A stretch of 64,000 bases of DNA from Cocos nucifera (lineage: Eukaryota; Streptophyta; Magnoliopsida; Arecales; Arecaceae). Where the stretch lies: contig QRFJ01000049.1 in assembly GCA_006176705.1 (NCBI GenBank), positions 682,001 through 746,000 on the forward strand. The letters run 5' to 3'. The notes below the pieces were generated by a model. The model saw nothing but the letters and a program-made list of their open reading frames with translations, was not told where the DNA came from and searched no databases. The translations under genes and the position numbers were made by a program. The first letter of the stretch is position 1, and each line of letters starts with the position of its first letter. This document shows, piece after piece, positions 46,748-59,869 of the stretch.

Positions 46748-47009
46748 AGACTATTGCCGTAGTATCTTGTGGAACTCCAATTTTGATATCTTATAAGGGG
46801 AGAGCGTGTCTTCTTGGTTAGCCACGGCATGCCTAATAAAGCGTATGGAAGAGTGGAGTTGGTATCCTTTTCATTATATCTACCTTCATTCTATAGTAAT
46901 TGCTAATTTTGATTGATCAATTATAAGATGAAAAAAAAATCAATCAAAATTTATATAATATTTTATCTATAATAAAATGAGTTTATTTAATAATTTTTTT
47001 TAACTTTGG
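46748..47009. other. Spacer before the LINE
   Basis: No gene recognised. It holds TTTTATCTATAAT at 46961-46973, repeated at 53132-53144 beyond the LINE's A-tail, a possible target-site duplication. Confidence 0.4.
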
Positions 47010-47133
47010 GCCAAGACGGGATCTTTATCCTAACTTTGGGCCAAGAAGTCAATCAAGTCACGCTCGTCCGACAACTATTTCGCTGCCCAAGTTCGCTGCT
47101 CGAGGTGACAGGATTCTGGGCCCTTGCCCATCC

Positions 47134-48990
47134 TTGCAGTATGCACTTTCACCTCCTGACCACAATATTATCTTACACCTGACCTCCAAAGCTCGCACTT
47201 ATGCTGAAGCCATCAAGGAATCCCCTGTCGACCGGGCTGCTTGCGCTGCTCCTCCAAGTAAAATCTTCTCTTCGGTTTTCACTGCTCGAGGTAACCCTCA
47301 TCTATTTCACACTCCGAATCTTGCTGCAACCTCCATTCCCCCTCCTCGTCCCTTTGAGAAGGGGGTGTGCTTCAGATGCGGAGATCATGATCACACAAAA
47401 GCCACTTGTAGAAATCCTATCAGGTGTTTCTCTTCTCGCCGTTTTGGTCATTCGTTCAGGAGCTGCCGGAGAACATCACCGCTAAAAACCTCCCATCTTC
47501 CATAGAGACTCCTGTCTTCTTCATCGAAGATCATCAACAAACCTTCCACCATGGAACTCCCACTAGCTGATCATCCTCTTCGTGATAGCCATCCCCCTGC
47601 ATTGTCTGTTCGTAAGTCAAAGGCTTACGTCCCAAATTCCCGCAAGATGTTGGAGATCCAAGACTACTTGTCGCAGGCAGCATTTGTGGAGGTAGTTGGG
47701 CGTCCCTTAAAGCCGCAAGATGTTGCTTCAACCCTCGCCCAAAAAGCCAATACACTGGGATCATGGACTACCCGGAGGCTTACAAGGGCTAACTCTTTCT
47801 TCGTTGCCTGCCCCTCCTTCACAGTGGTGCAAAACCTAGTGGATTCGAGTCCCCTAGCTGGACATGGATTCTTTTTAAGAATACACCACTGGAGCCAAAC
47901 ATTAGGGGGATCGCCACATAATCTAAAATTCAAGGTGGCTGCTAGCCTCCTTGATCTCCCCTTATCTTGCTGGAATGTAGAAGCGGTAGGCAACATTCTT
48001 TCAAGCTTAAGCAGGGTCAGCACTCGTTGGGAAGATCTTACAAGCTTCGATGTCCACTTTCTTTGTGAAGATCTCGAATCTCTGCCTGAGCTGATCGAAG
48101 TCATGGTTGGATCTTACACTCATGAAGTTAAACTTTAAATCAACTTCTTCGAACCCTACAACCCATCTGAGGATCTAAGCTCCTCGCAAGACAACAACCA
48201 TGAAGCGATGGACGTGGATGAAGCTGAGTTTTGGTTTGGTAGTTCAAACCCAAGAATCGACCTATCCCCTTCATATCAGCCACAGCCTCGCTCTACCACC
48301 AGCTCGCCGGCGAGAAGGGCTCACCGGCACCAGACAAATCAGACCTTCTCATCGCTGATGTCAGCACTTTCTTCGCCTTCAACGGTTCTCATTCTGACCA
48401 TTGGTAGCTTCCCCTCCCACCCTACATTCGTCCTAGATTTTTAAAAGCATATAGCCGCTACATCCTTATTTAACCTGGCCCCTACCTTGCCATATCGGCT
48501 ACGCTGTCTACTTAAACCCACCCTCTCCGTCATCCTGCTGATCATGGCCTTTTCAAATTAAAACTCTTTTTGTAATGCTTCCTGTGATCATGACCACTGC
48601 CCCCCCATTAAGTACACCTCCACCATCATTGCCTCCACTAAACCCATGCCTAACTTTGCCGGCCTTATCCCTATTTACCACATCTTCTCCACCTTGAAGA
48701 CCTCCCTCTATCGCCCGACTCAAATCTCTCACTCTCTCTCAGTTCAGCTTTCCCCCGACCACCTTCCCCGGTTGCTAAGAGAGCACTCGCATCCGCAACA
48801 AGAAAGCTAGAGCTCTTGGCCTCGAGATCGACTCCCTCTCCCTCTCGAAGGATGACATCCTCTTCATCAACTCCCTAACCACCGGTGACCTTGTCAAGCT
48901 TGGTGTTGCATGCAGTGTCAAGCTCCACACCAGTGTCACCAACGACCCTATTGGCTGGAACAGGAACGCTGCAACAAACCTTCTAAAAGT
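47134..48990 (+). pseudogene. LINE ORF1, nucleic-acid-binding protein
   Basis: First frame piece 47134-47505: basic linker, then a Cys knuckle (CFRCGDHDHTKATC) and a second, decayed one (CFSSRRFGHSFRSC), around 47365-47475. Second piece 47551-48138 contains a region I read as DUF4283-like (SFFVACPSFTVVQNLV, then the W..LLDLPL region near 47950), the RNA-binding-type domain common in plant L1 ORF1 proteins. 48208-48444 is a Pro/Ser-rich linker, and a last piece around 48770-49010 carries a coiled, polar C-terminus. Here the knuckle lies before the DUF4283-like domain, while I expect the reverse order in many plant LINEs. Frameshifts separate the pieces. Confidence 0.65.
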
Positions 48991-49069
48991 TTGCCGTCTA
49001 GTGCAGCTTGAACCATAATGAATTGCACTACACCACTTTGGCAACCAACGCTCCATTACGATTGTTGCT

Positions 49070-52000
49070 GGAATTTCAATCTATGATTTATCCATTGTTG
49101 GAATGTAAGAGGTTTGGGTCGACCCTCCAAAAGATGCATCATCATGAACTCGATCCAACAATTAGGCTGCCACGTCGTTTGTTAATCTACAAGAAACAAA
49201 ATTCAAACCTTCAACAGGAGGTTACTTGAATCGTCTTGTGGACTAGAATTTGTACACCGGGACATTAAGGAAGCAGAGGGGTCTTGCGGTGGCATCATTA
49301 CCTACTGGAAAAGTTCGATCCTTGGCACCCATTTTCACAAAGGCAATTTCTCCTTAACAACTTAGTTCGGGGAACTTAACTCCGATCTTCAATGGATGAT
49401 CTCCGATGTTTATGGCCCTTCTGATCATCAAGATCGTGAACTCTTCTTCTCTGAACTCAGGCAACTCAAACTTCGTATTCATATGCCATGGATCATTATG
49501 GGTGCATGACTTCAACGCCACTCGAGGCCCCGAGGAAAGGCTTGGGCGCGCAAGCTGTACCTCCTCTTTTTGAATATTTAACAATTATTAAATGATTTGG
49601 AAGTGATTGAAATCAACCTGGCACAAAGAAGATTCACTTGGTCAAATCTTAGACGACATCCTTGTTTGGCCAAGCTTGACAGGTGCTTCATCAACATGGA
49701 GTGGCAAAACACCTTTTCTCTGACAAACTGCACTGCTATGATAAGATCCATATCTGATCATGTGCCTCTAAAAATCTATCTCTATCCTCCAGTTGCTTCA
49801 ACAACTAAAAGAGGAAAACCATTCCGATTTGAAGACTTCGGTGTGCTTATCCAAACATTGAGTATATCATTAAAGCATCCTGGGCCAACTGCACTCACTC
49901 ATGTGCAAGCTTCGTTCTTAAATTAAGACGACTCAGGAAAACCCTTCGAAGGTGGAGCAAAAGCATAGTTGGTAATTTATTTAAGAAGAAAAATGAGATT
50001 ATACACAAAATTGATGCATTAGACCGGCATGAAGAAGGACCAGGCCTCTCGAACGAGGAAAGACTCCAAAGAACATAGCTCAAAGTGCTCCTTGAAGAAA
50101 TTTCATCTCAAGAAGAATGCTACTGGAGACAAAGATCTAGAGATCAATGGATCAAAGAAGGGGATAAAAACACAAGATATTTTCACATCATGGCTTGCAA
50201 CCGTAAAAGAAAGAATGAGATCCACGAGATTTACGAGAACGAGTATTGCATTTCAAAACAGGAGGCCATTCATCAGGCATTTTATTCTTATTACTCTAAC
50301 CTCTTAGGCTCTTTCATCCCTCAAAATATTGGAGTTGATTGGGAGAAGCTCTACCCAGAGGGACCTTTGGATTTACAAAGTCTGGAATCCAACTTCCAAC
50401 TTCACTGAGGAAGAAATTAAAAATGCAATCTTTTCTCTCCCTAAAGACAAAGCACCTGATCCCGAAGGCTTCCCCATTTCATTCTACCAACGTCATTGGG
50501 AGATAATAAATGATGACTTCTTACAACTCTTCAGAGACCTTTTTGCTGGCATGGTTGATCTCTCCGGACTAAACTTCACTTACATCACTCTCATCCCTAA
50601 GAAAGCCAACGGCCCTACGGTTAAAGATTTCAGACCCATAAGCTTGGAATATGGAATCATCAAGATTATTTCAAAGCTCCTAGCAACCAGAATAACCGGT
50701 ATAATTGATGCCTTGGTAGGTAATTCTCAATCTGCATGTGAGCATCCATGAAAGCTTGCATCTGCATCAGAAATACTTTAACCATTTTAGGAAAACCAAG
50801 GAAAAAGGTACACTGATTAAACTATATTTTGAAAAAGCTTTTGACAGCATCTCTTGGGTTACCCTTTTTAAGCTGCTCCACAAATGGGGTTCCGGTTCTA
50901 AGTTCATCTCATGGATCTCTAAAATCCTCACAACATCCAGCTCAGCTATCATCCTAAATGGAAGTCTAGGTAAATGGTTTCCAAGCAAGCGAGGACTCAA
51001 GCAAGGCAACCCCCTCTCCCCTTTCCTTTTCATTCTTATTGCTGATATCCTCCATCGAATGTTGGATCAGGCTACTGTTAAGAAGCTCTTGGATTTTATT
51101 GGACCAAAGCACATCTCATGTAGTATGCACTCTATCCAATATGCAGATGATGCTATGATATTCTGTCATGCAGCAAAACCACAGCTCAACACTATAAAAT
51201 TCATTTTGTATGCATTTGAACTACTATCAAGTCTGAAAATTAGTTTTCTAAAATTGCAAATGGTAGGCATGGGGTTAAACCCGAAGGAAACACTAGGTTG
51301 CGCAGCGATCTTGGGTTGTAAAAAGTCTGAACTTCCAATCCATTGTCTAGGTATTCCTCTCCACTTTAAAGCCTTATCTAAAAACAACTAGATGTTTTTG
51401 GTGGAGAAGATAAACAACAAGCTCTCTGGCTAGAAGAAAAAAGCTCTATCTACGGCGGGCTGCCTTACTCTAATAAACTCAGTACTAAGAACTATTTCAA
51501 CTTACTGGATGTCAGTTACTAGAGTGCCGGCTTCGATCATAAAGAAATCGACTCTCTTTGCCGAAACTTTCTTTAGAATGGGGTTGATCAACATTGTAAC
51601 TTCAAAACACTGGCAAAATGGTCTCAGATCTGTCGACCAAAAGCACTAGGAGGATTTGGCATCATTAATCTTAGAATTCTCAACCAAGCCTTACTTATCA
51701 AATGGTGGGATAGGCTCCTCTTAGCTAGTCAAGGACCTTGGAAAGCAATGGTTAAGCTCTGCTACTACCCTATAGGAATTAATACACATTGTTACATCTT
51801 CATATCTCCGATGGAAAGCCTCAAGTTTCTGGAGGTCAGTTATGGACGTAGGTAACCTCGCGACCTCCTTTACCTCTGCTCTAGTTGGCAATGGTCATAA
51901 CACTTCCTTTTGGGATGACATTTGGATCACTGATCATAGCCTCAAAATCGTCTTTCCTATCTTATACTGGTTGGCAATAGACAAACATTGCACTGTCGCA

Positions 52001-52550
52001 GATTTCTTAAACAAACACAGGTGGTCCCAAAACTTCTAGAACTTCATTCCTCTAGCAGCACAATCTAAACTCCAGGTTCTAACTGATTTACTAAGAAATA
52101 TCAGATTGACGAACCAAGAAGACAAGAGAACTTGAAAATGGTTTTCAAATCATTCATTCTCAGTCTCAGCCTATTACACATTCTTGATCCATGGTGGTGT
52201 GGTTTCTTATCTAGGAAAAATTATTTGGAGGCTTCCAATTCCAGAAAAATGCTGACTTTTTAACTGGTTATGCTACAACCAAAAAATTCTCACAGCCGAA
52301 GTTTTGGTTAAAAAAGAGTTCAATGGAGCTAGTAGATGTCTGCTATGCTATCATGATAATGAATCTATTGACCATATTATGCTTCAGTGCTCTTATTCTT
52401 TGGATGTATGGAATGGACTACTACACAATAGCCAAAACTTTTATCTTCCTTAAAGCATAGAAGACATCTGGCATGAATGGAGGCAAAAACAAACCAGCTT
52501 GGCAAAATTCAGAATCCTGGATGTGCTCATCTAGGTCACACTGGACTTTG
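49070..52550 (+). pseudogene. LINE ORF2: endonuclease, reverse transcriptase, zinc-binding C-terminus
   Basis: The endonuclease starts at CWNVRGLG (about 49095), with the metal-binding Glu in QETKF near 49190 and the C-terminal SDH motif (ISDHVPL) near 49755. Reverse transcriptase runs about 50400-51390: FTEEEIKNAIFSLPKDKAPD, LIPKK, KAFDSISW, RGLKQGNPLSPFLF, and the YADD catalytic box at 51140-51151. A C-terminal zf-RVT-like region at about 52210-52430 includes CLLCYHDNESIDHIMLQC. Frameshifts (near 50400 and 50740) and stops show it is dead. The order endonuclease-RT-zinc region is standard for plant L1. Confidence 0.85.
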
Positions 52551-52879
52551 TGGAAAGAGAGGAACAACAAAATTTTTCATTCTGAAGCTAGAACCCAATA
52601 AGAGATCATTCGAATGGTTATTCTCCTGATAAAAGACTGGACAAAATTTGTACATGATTACAACCTTCGTATTTTCCTCCTGCAGCTTGCATCGAGACAA
52701 CTTCCACTTTAGGCGTCCTCTCAAACCTTGGCTATTTCTACATTCGCTAAATGAATATGTACTTCGCAACTAAAGGAGGAAGACATGATCAGAATAGTCT
52801 GAAGCAGAGAACGTCTCAAGTTCTTCTGTTAGGAAGTTAGCACTCTACAGATCTCCTAAACAAGGAACGTATCTCCTGT

Positions 52880-52903
52880 GGGGGGGCGGAGGGGCATGGG
52901 GGG
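52880..52903 (+). other. G-run cluster, possible G-quadruplex, in LINE 3' UTR
   Basis: Runs of 7, 2, 4 and 6 G within 24 bases, broken by C, A and CAT. With the 7-run able to supply two G-tracts, four tracts of three or more G are available on the + strand. G-rich 3' UTR tracts are known in mammalian L1 elements. Confidence 0.7.
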
Positions 52904-53102
52904 AAATAGTTGCTAGTGGGACGTTGCTTCTCTCACCTTGATTGTATTTTTCCATACAAACTTTATCACTTATCCCCTCCAATGTGATGGGTGATAGCAT
53001 CATACTTATCTTCTACTTCACCTTATGTACTGCGATCTTTATTATCTTTAATATATAATATTATCACAGGAGGAAGTACCTTATTTTCTTCTTATTTACC
53101 TT

Positions 53103-53113
53103 AAAAAAAAAAA
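53103..53113 (+). other. LINE poly(A) tail
   Basis: An uninterrupted run of 11 A after the 3' UTR, marking the 3' end of the LINE on the + strand. Confidence 0.75.
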
Positions 53114-54535
<1,422 letters not shown>

Positions 54536-54564
54536 ATAGAGCCAAGCTAGAAATAGGTCCACAA

Positions 54565-54908
54565 GATTTGGACTCAGGTCCGATCAGATCAAAACTCTAT
54601 AATAGGAATCTTATATCAATGATCCAAATAACTGAATATGATTTACTACCTCAAAACTATTGGTATAGAAAAAAATATATAATTTGGAGACCTCTAGCTT
54701 ATGCATAAGTAGTTAAAAATTGGATAGTTTAAATAAAATTAAATTAGATATATCTTTTGATCACTTGATGATAGGCTAAAGATCTTCAAATCATATGATT
54801 TTTTGTATGTAAGTAGTTTCGAGGTAGTATATCACATTCAACAATCTGGATCATCAATGTACGATCTTTATTATCTAGTTTTGACCGGATTGGATCCAAG
54901 CCCAAATC
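54565..54908. repeat. Full-length inverted-repeat hairpin 1 (foldback/MITE-like)
   Basis: 344 bp that folds on itself: the left arm from GATTTGGACTCAGGTCC is about 75% complementary to the right arm ending GGATCCAAGCCCAAATC. Pairing continues through TGATCCA(A/G)AT and TACTACCTC to a centre near 54736, with almost no loop. The left side lies about 30 bp from the TA-rich tract and the right side is followed by TATATATATATA, so it may have inserted in a TA microsatellite. No coding content. Confidence 0.8.
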
Positions 54909-55020
54909 CAATCAATCTTATCTAAGTATATATATATAATATTGTTTGTAAAGAGAGATGTGCTGATCAACATTATCTATTAAACCCTCCTTTTCAATCA
55001 GAAATAAATGCATTATCTTT

Positions 55021-55620
55021 GAAGGTAGACTGGAGTCCAGTCGATCGGATTCCAATCCATATCTGGTTAGATCCCTGAATGTTGGATTAGCGCGCATCTC
55101 CAAAAATAGGCACCTAAAAAGATGTGCCTTCAGGGCTGAAAAAATAGGCGCACCTGCATCCAAAAAAAAATAATCTGAAAGCGCCTTCAATTTTTTTCAG
55201 GTGGCATCTATTTTTTTCAGTTTTTTTCAACCGTGAAGGCACCTTCAGGGCTAAAAGAAAAAAAGCTTCAGGGCTGGAAAAAAAAAAAAAAAAGACACCT
55301 TCAAGCATCGAGAAAAAAAGGCCTTCAGGCCTTCATTTTTTTTTTTTTAGGGTAATGCTTTTTTTCAGCTTTTTTTAGCCTGAAGGCACCTTCATGGCTG
55401 GAGGAAAAAAAACAAGGCCTTTAGGCGCATGAAAAAACAAAAAAAAGCTTGAAGGTGCCTTTAGCTTTTTTTTTTTTTTTTCCGATGCGCATCTATTTTT
55501 TTCAATCATGAAGACACGTCTTTTTAAGCACTTATTTTTAGAGATACAAGCTGATCCAATGATCGGGGATCGACCGAATATGAATTAGGATCCAATTAAT
55601 TGGAGCTCAGCCTATCCCTT
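55021..55620. repeat. Full-length inverted-repeat hairpin 2, A-tract and GCCTTCAGG rich
   Basis: About 600 bp with arms of about 300 bp. The outer arms (GAAGGTAGACTGGAGTCC against GGAGCTCAGCCTATCCC) and the segment TTGGATTAGCGCGCATCTCC at 55083 pair with 55508-55558. Pairing continues inward through repeated (G/A)CCTTCAGG(G)CT blocks separated by A or T runs, to a centre near 55320. The inner blocks are themselves small repeats, so alternative folds exist. No coding content. Confidence 0.8.
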
Positions 55621-55879
55621 ATCTTTGCACTATATTTTCTCCATCTTGGGATGCTACACAACATTCTGAATAGGACTGAACTGATTACCTGGGCCAAATA
55701 GTCAGAGTTTTGACCAAAGACAAGCCCATTTGCACCCTTAGACGATCGATCCTGATCACTTTTTTTCAATATATACACTTAAGATAACCAGGTTGATCTG
55801 CTGGAATTTGGATTGATAACTAAATTATAGATCACATCTATAGACAAGTATATTTACAACACTCTCTGTGCCCCCTAAG

Positions 55880-56145
55880 TCATTGTTCCAAGATCAATTT
55901 TGTTCCTGGCATCATAGCCCATCGACAAGAGATGAGCATGGAGGAGCTTATTCCACAGATATGGCACCACAGCGGGCCCCAGCGACTACAATCTTGAGGA
56001 ACATCAGTCATCGTGCCGGGCTCCTGATGGCTTGAATGGTGGCCCGTCTTTCTTGAATCCTGTCGAATATATGATGTTGAGAAGCTGCACCTTCTTCCCA
56101 CTACCTTTCATCTCATCGATCATGTCTAAGATGGCAGGGATTCCA
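55880..56145 (-). pseudogene. Unrecognised coding-like fragment
   Basis: On the - strand one frame reads IPAILDMIDEMKGSGKKVQL and continues to FKPSGARHDD before a stop. After two more stops it ends KLLHAHLLSMGYDARNKIDL. GC content and residue make-up look protein-like, unlike the neighbours. I do not recognise the family. It may be a fragment of a host gene, for example captured by a mobile element, or chance. Confidence 0.35.
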
Positions 56146-56149
56146 ATAC

Positions 56150-56918
56150 ACTAGCTTTGGTGTCTGGTGCTGTATCGGCATCACATGAGCCTCCATTATC
56201 CCATATGCTGTTGTTTTGATCCACCTCGTTCATATTGTCATGTTTGAAATAGGTAATTGTTAGAACACTAAATATTAGAAAAAAATCCCCAAACAACTTA
56301 ATGGGTTATTTTCTGATCCCATTCACTGAGCCCACCTCCCGCCGTTTAAGCCAATAAAAATAACTTAACTGCCCTTGTATGATTTTAGAGGGAATTGTAG
56401 GTTGTTATAAGAGCATGAATTTTTAGTTTATTTACAAGTGAAGTCCTTCTATTAATTCTTTCTATCAGAGCAACTTGGGCACACACCCCTGTCGTTCTTC
56501 TTTTTTCCTCTATCTGTACCAGCAGCCAACGTGATAATCTCTCCGTGTACCCTTCTTTTTTCCATCTTCTTCTTTTTGTTTTTCTTCTTTTTTTTCTCCT
56601 ATCTCTTTCTTGTTCTTAAGCCTCTTGGGTTCGAGTGGATGATAACTACTCCTTTTTCTCCCATATTTCTTGAACTGACGTCGGTCCTAAGCTTGGCATG
56701 GCATGGTCTCAACTGATCCATGTTTATCCCTATTTCATGGATCCCAAAATACTATCACTCATCTTTAAACCTAAAAAAAAATGATATTTATTATTTTATA
56801 TATAGTATTATTTATTTATTATATTTAAAAATATTTTTAAGTATTTATTTATTATGTTATTTAATATCTTGATATGCAAATGAATTGCTGATACCTATTT
56901 TATATTCTTATTATCAAT
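56150..56918. other. Region upstream of the MULE transposase
   Basis: Non-coding and AT-rich, with a C/T-rich tract at 56495-56610. It should contain the left terminal repeat and promoter of the MULE if the element is complete, but without the right end in the window I cannot place them. Confidence 0.4.
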
Positions 56919-59157
56919 ATGTTATACTATACATTACTCATAAAGCACGTAACTATAGGTGGACTATCATATGTGGTGGCAAAATATGCACAAGAAGGAA
57001 ATATATTGAGGGTCAACCGAGAGTGCATGTTGGATGATATTATAGGTGGGATATGCAGTAGGTGGGGTATAGATAAAGACATTTTGATACTGAAATATCA
57101 GCTTTCCATCCAAAAAAAGTCTTTGTTTATACTTAATAATAATGTGGATGTTCAACACATGCTTGATTTTCACATTGCATTGAAGTTTTCATCAATAGAG
57201 ATCAATGTGGAGACCAGCCTTAATACTGCATCAAAATCTACTCATCTAATTGATTTGAATAATTAAAATTATTTTGTTATTAATTGATTCATCTGAAGTT
57301 CATTGTCCACAGTAATTATTTCATTATTTTGATAGCATAGTTGGTCCACAAGACATTAGGAGTATGGCTCTTGCAGTTACAGCTTCATCCAAGGTTCTTC
57401 ATTTGCTTTCGGGATTCGATTAGCTAGATCATGTGAGAATGCAATAAGAGGCATTTGTCAGATATTTAAAAATGCAACTCACTTTAAGAAGGTATTAAGA
57501 AATTATTTAATTGCCCATAACAAAATTATCAATTCATCAAGAACGATAAATTAAAAGTTACTGTTAAATGCATCAATAAAAGTTGTCCATGGTGACTGCA
57601 TGCATCAAGAGTTGGACAGCAGGAGACCTTCAAAATCGAAACCTTCAATAACACGCATACTTGTGGCAGTGGCATTGGGAGGGATGCACATCTAAAGGCA
57701 TAAAAAATATGGGTTGCCGATATAGTGCTTCAGAAACTCAGAGACAGACCATTGTATAAACCAATTTATATTAAGAAAGATATTCAAAAAGATTTTAGCA
57801 TCTATCTTCCTTACCATCAAGCTTGGCTCGGTAAAAAGATTGCTAGAGTTGAATTACATGGTGAAGATTATGCATCGTTTAATCTTTTATGATGGTATGG
57901 TGAAGCAGTGGCTGAGACTAACCCTGAAGATTTTTTGTACTTGAGTATCCAGATGAATATTTTGAGATGCTATTTTTATGTTTTCATGCATGCTTAGTTG
58001 GATTTAAGAGTGGATGCCGCTCTTTATTGTTTATGGATGGAACCCATATCCTTAATAGGTATGGTGGTATAATGCTCTCAGCAGTGTCACTTGACGCTGA
58101 GAATGGGGTATTTCCACTAGCTTTTGCTATTGTGAGTGTAGAGAATGATGCCAATTGAGTTTGGTTTTGTGAGAAACTCCATGATGCAATTTATAACAAT
58201 GAGGATCCTTACTATCATCAATTATATTTCATTTTAGACAAAGCAAAAGGCTTGATAAAGGGTGTGAGGATATCATTTTCTGATGCTATCCATGCTTATT
58301 GTTTATGGCATCTAAAAGAGAATTTCAAGAAAAAGCTCGGTGGGTTGTCGGCAGCATAAAGAAAAAAGGTGTTAAGTCTACTTGATAGCGCAGCATATGC
58401 ATTACAGATAGCACAGTTCATTGGTTATATTAGTGACATTACAGAGATTTTGTCAAAGGCATGCAAATGGATTGAACGTGGCTCAGATATTAATCACTGG
58501 CCAAATGCCCTATTTAAGAGAGAGCAATATGGGGAGATGTACTCTAATGTCATGGATTCATTTAACAATTGGGCGAAGAGGTGCGTCAACTTCCAATAAC
58601 TCCTATGGTAGACATGCTCTGATATAAGATGATGGAGTTGATGCATGAGAGACGCAACTGCTCCCATGAATAGCAGATGCATCTAGTTCCTAAGATGGAG
58701 GAGCTGATAAACTTAAATATTGAAGATGGGAGGGGTCTTACAGTGCGATATTTGGATGGCGAGCAGTTTGAAGTAGTCGTGGAATGCCTATACGAAGTTA
58801 ATCTAAAGACCCATACTTGTTCATATAGGTATTGGCAGGTCTATGGTCATCCTTGCTCGCATGCATGTGCAACGATAATTAGGAACCACGAGTCAGTGTA
58901 TATATATGTAAATGATTTTTTCACAATTGATGCTTACCGAAGAATGTATGAGCATGCTATCTTTCCTATCGCAGATATTTCTAAATCTATAGGGATAAAG
59001 CATAAGGATCTGGTTATAAAACCACCTATAACCAAACCAAAAGCAGGAGGCTTAAGAAAAAGTGCATTGAATCCCAACCAGAGGAAGTCCATCCGCTTAA
59101 ATATGGGAGATGTCATAATGTTGGGCACAATCGGAAGACATGCAATGCCCTAATACC
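56919..59157 (+). pseudogene. MuDR-type (MULE) transposase, decayed
   Basis: The N-terminal piece 56919-57266 resembles the PB1-like start of MuDR proteins. A DNA-binding (MuDR/FAR1-like) region, readable across shifts at about 57455-57770, includes KVTVKCINKSCPW. The DDE transposase core is at about 57960-58360: the first Asp in LLFMDGTHI near 58030-58045, a second Asp in FILDKAKGLIKG near 58235, and the inserted CLWHL helix motif near 58300. It continues at 58369-58599. A SWIM-type zinc finger at about 58810-58880 reads CSYRYW then HPCSH, with the second Cys changed to Tyr. A final CCHC knuckle at about 59090-59150, in another frame, reads YGRCHNVGHNRKTC and has lost its first Cys. At least four frameshifts or stops. 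Confidence 0.8.
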
Positions 59158-59180
59158 TAAAGAATAAGTATATCTTGAAG

Positions 59181-59566
59181 CTTGTATGCATATGCTCTAT
59201 TGAGACTCATATATACAAGGAAGATGAAGTTACAAAATTTATTTTTCCATAAATCTAATTGATTATCTTTTATTTATTTTTGGTGTACTGTCTTTTGAAT
59301 GCAGCTCAACTTGTATGTATATGTTCTATTGAGACTCATATGTACAGAAAATATGAAGTTACAAAATTCATATTCCATAAAGCTAATTGATTGTCTTTTA
59401 TTTGTTTCAGGTTTACTCTCTTTTGGATGCAGCTCAACCGGTATGCATATATTTTATTGAGATTTATATGAACAAAAAATATGAAGTTACAAAATTTAGT
59501 TTTCAATAAAGCTAATTGATTGTTTTTTATTTATTTTAGGTTTACTCTCTTTTGGATGCAGCTTAA
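59181..59566. repeat. Three tandem copies of a 128-129-bp unit
   Basis: Units start at 59181, 59310 and 59438 (spacings 129 and 128). Each contains TATTGAGA(C/T)T, GAAGTTACAAAATT, and (T)CTAATTGATT followed by a T-rich stretch. In units 2 and 3 that stretch ends TTTCAG or TTTTAG before GTTTACTCTC and GGATGCAGCT. Directly downstream of the transposase. Confidence 0.9.
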
Positions 59567-59869
59567 TAGTTATCCAAACAAAGAAGGGCTTCAATATATC
59601 ACAAACCCATATTTTTGGTGCATGCCTTTTTGATTTTTGAAGCCTGTATGCAAATGTTCTGTCATATGTTGAGACTCACATGTTCAGGAAAAAAATATAG
59701 AGCATATATACTTGTTTACCATGGCCTAAAAATTTTTAACCTTTCATCCAAATGTAACAAAACTGCATATGGTTTATAAATATTTTTTGGGTTCAGTCAA
59801 TTTTGTTGATGGATTGTAATAGTTCATTGAAACTATGAGTAGACTGTATATGTAAATTGCTTGAATAGT

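Larger units (their letters stand above)
47010..53113 (+). mobile_element. L1-type LINE (non-LTR retrotransposon), decayed
   Basis: A 6.1-kb + strand element. The 5' end is near a repeated phrase, AACTTTGGGCCAAG, at 47010 and 47035. ORF1 covers about 47134-48990 and ORF2 about 49070-52550. A 3' UTR with a G-run cluster and an A-tail at 53103-53113 follow. Full length or close to it. Candidate 13-bp flanking repeats lie some 40 bases outside the 5' end and 18 bases past the tail, so the exact ends remain uncertain. Frames are broken by several stops and frameshifts. Confidence 0.8.
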
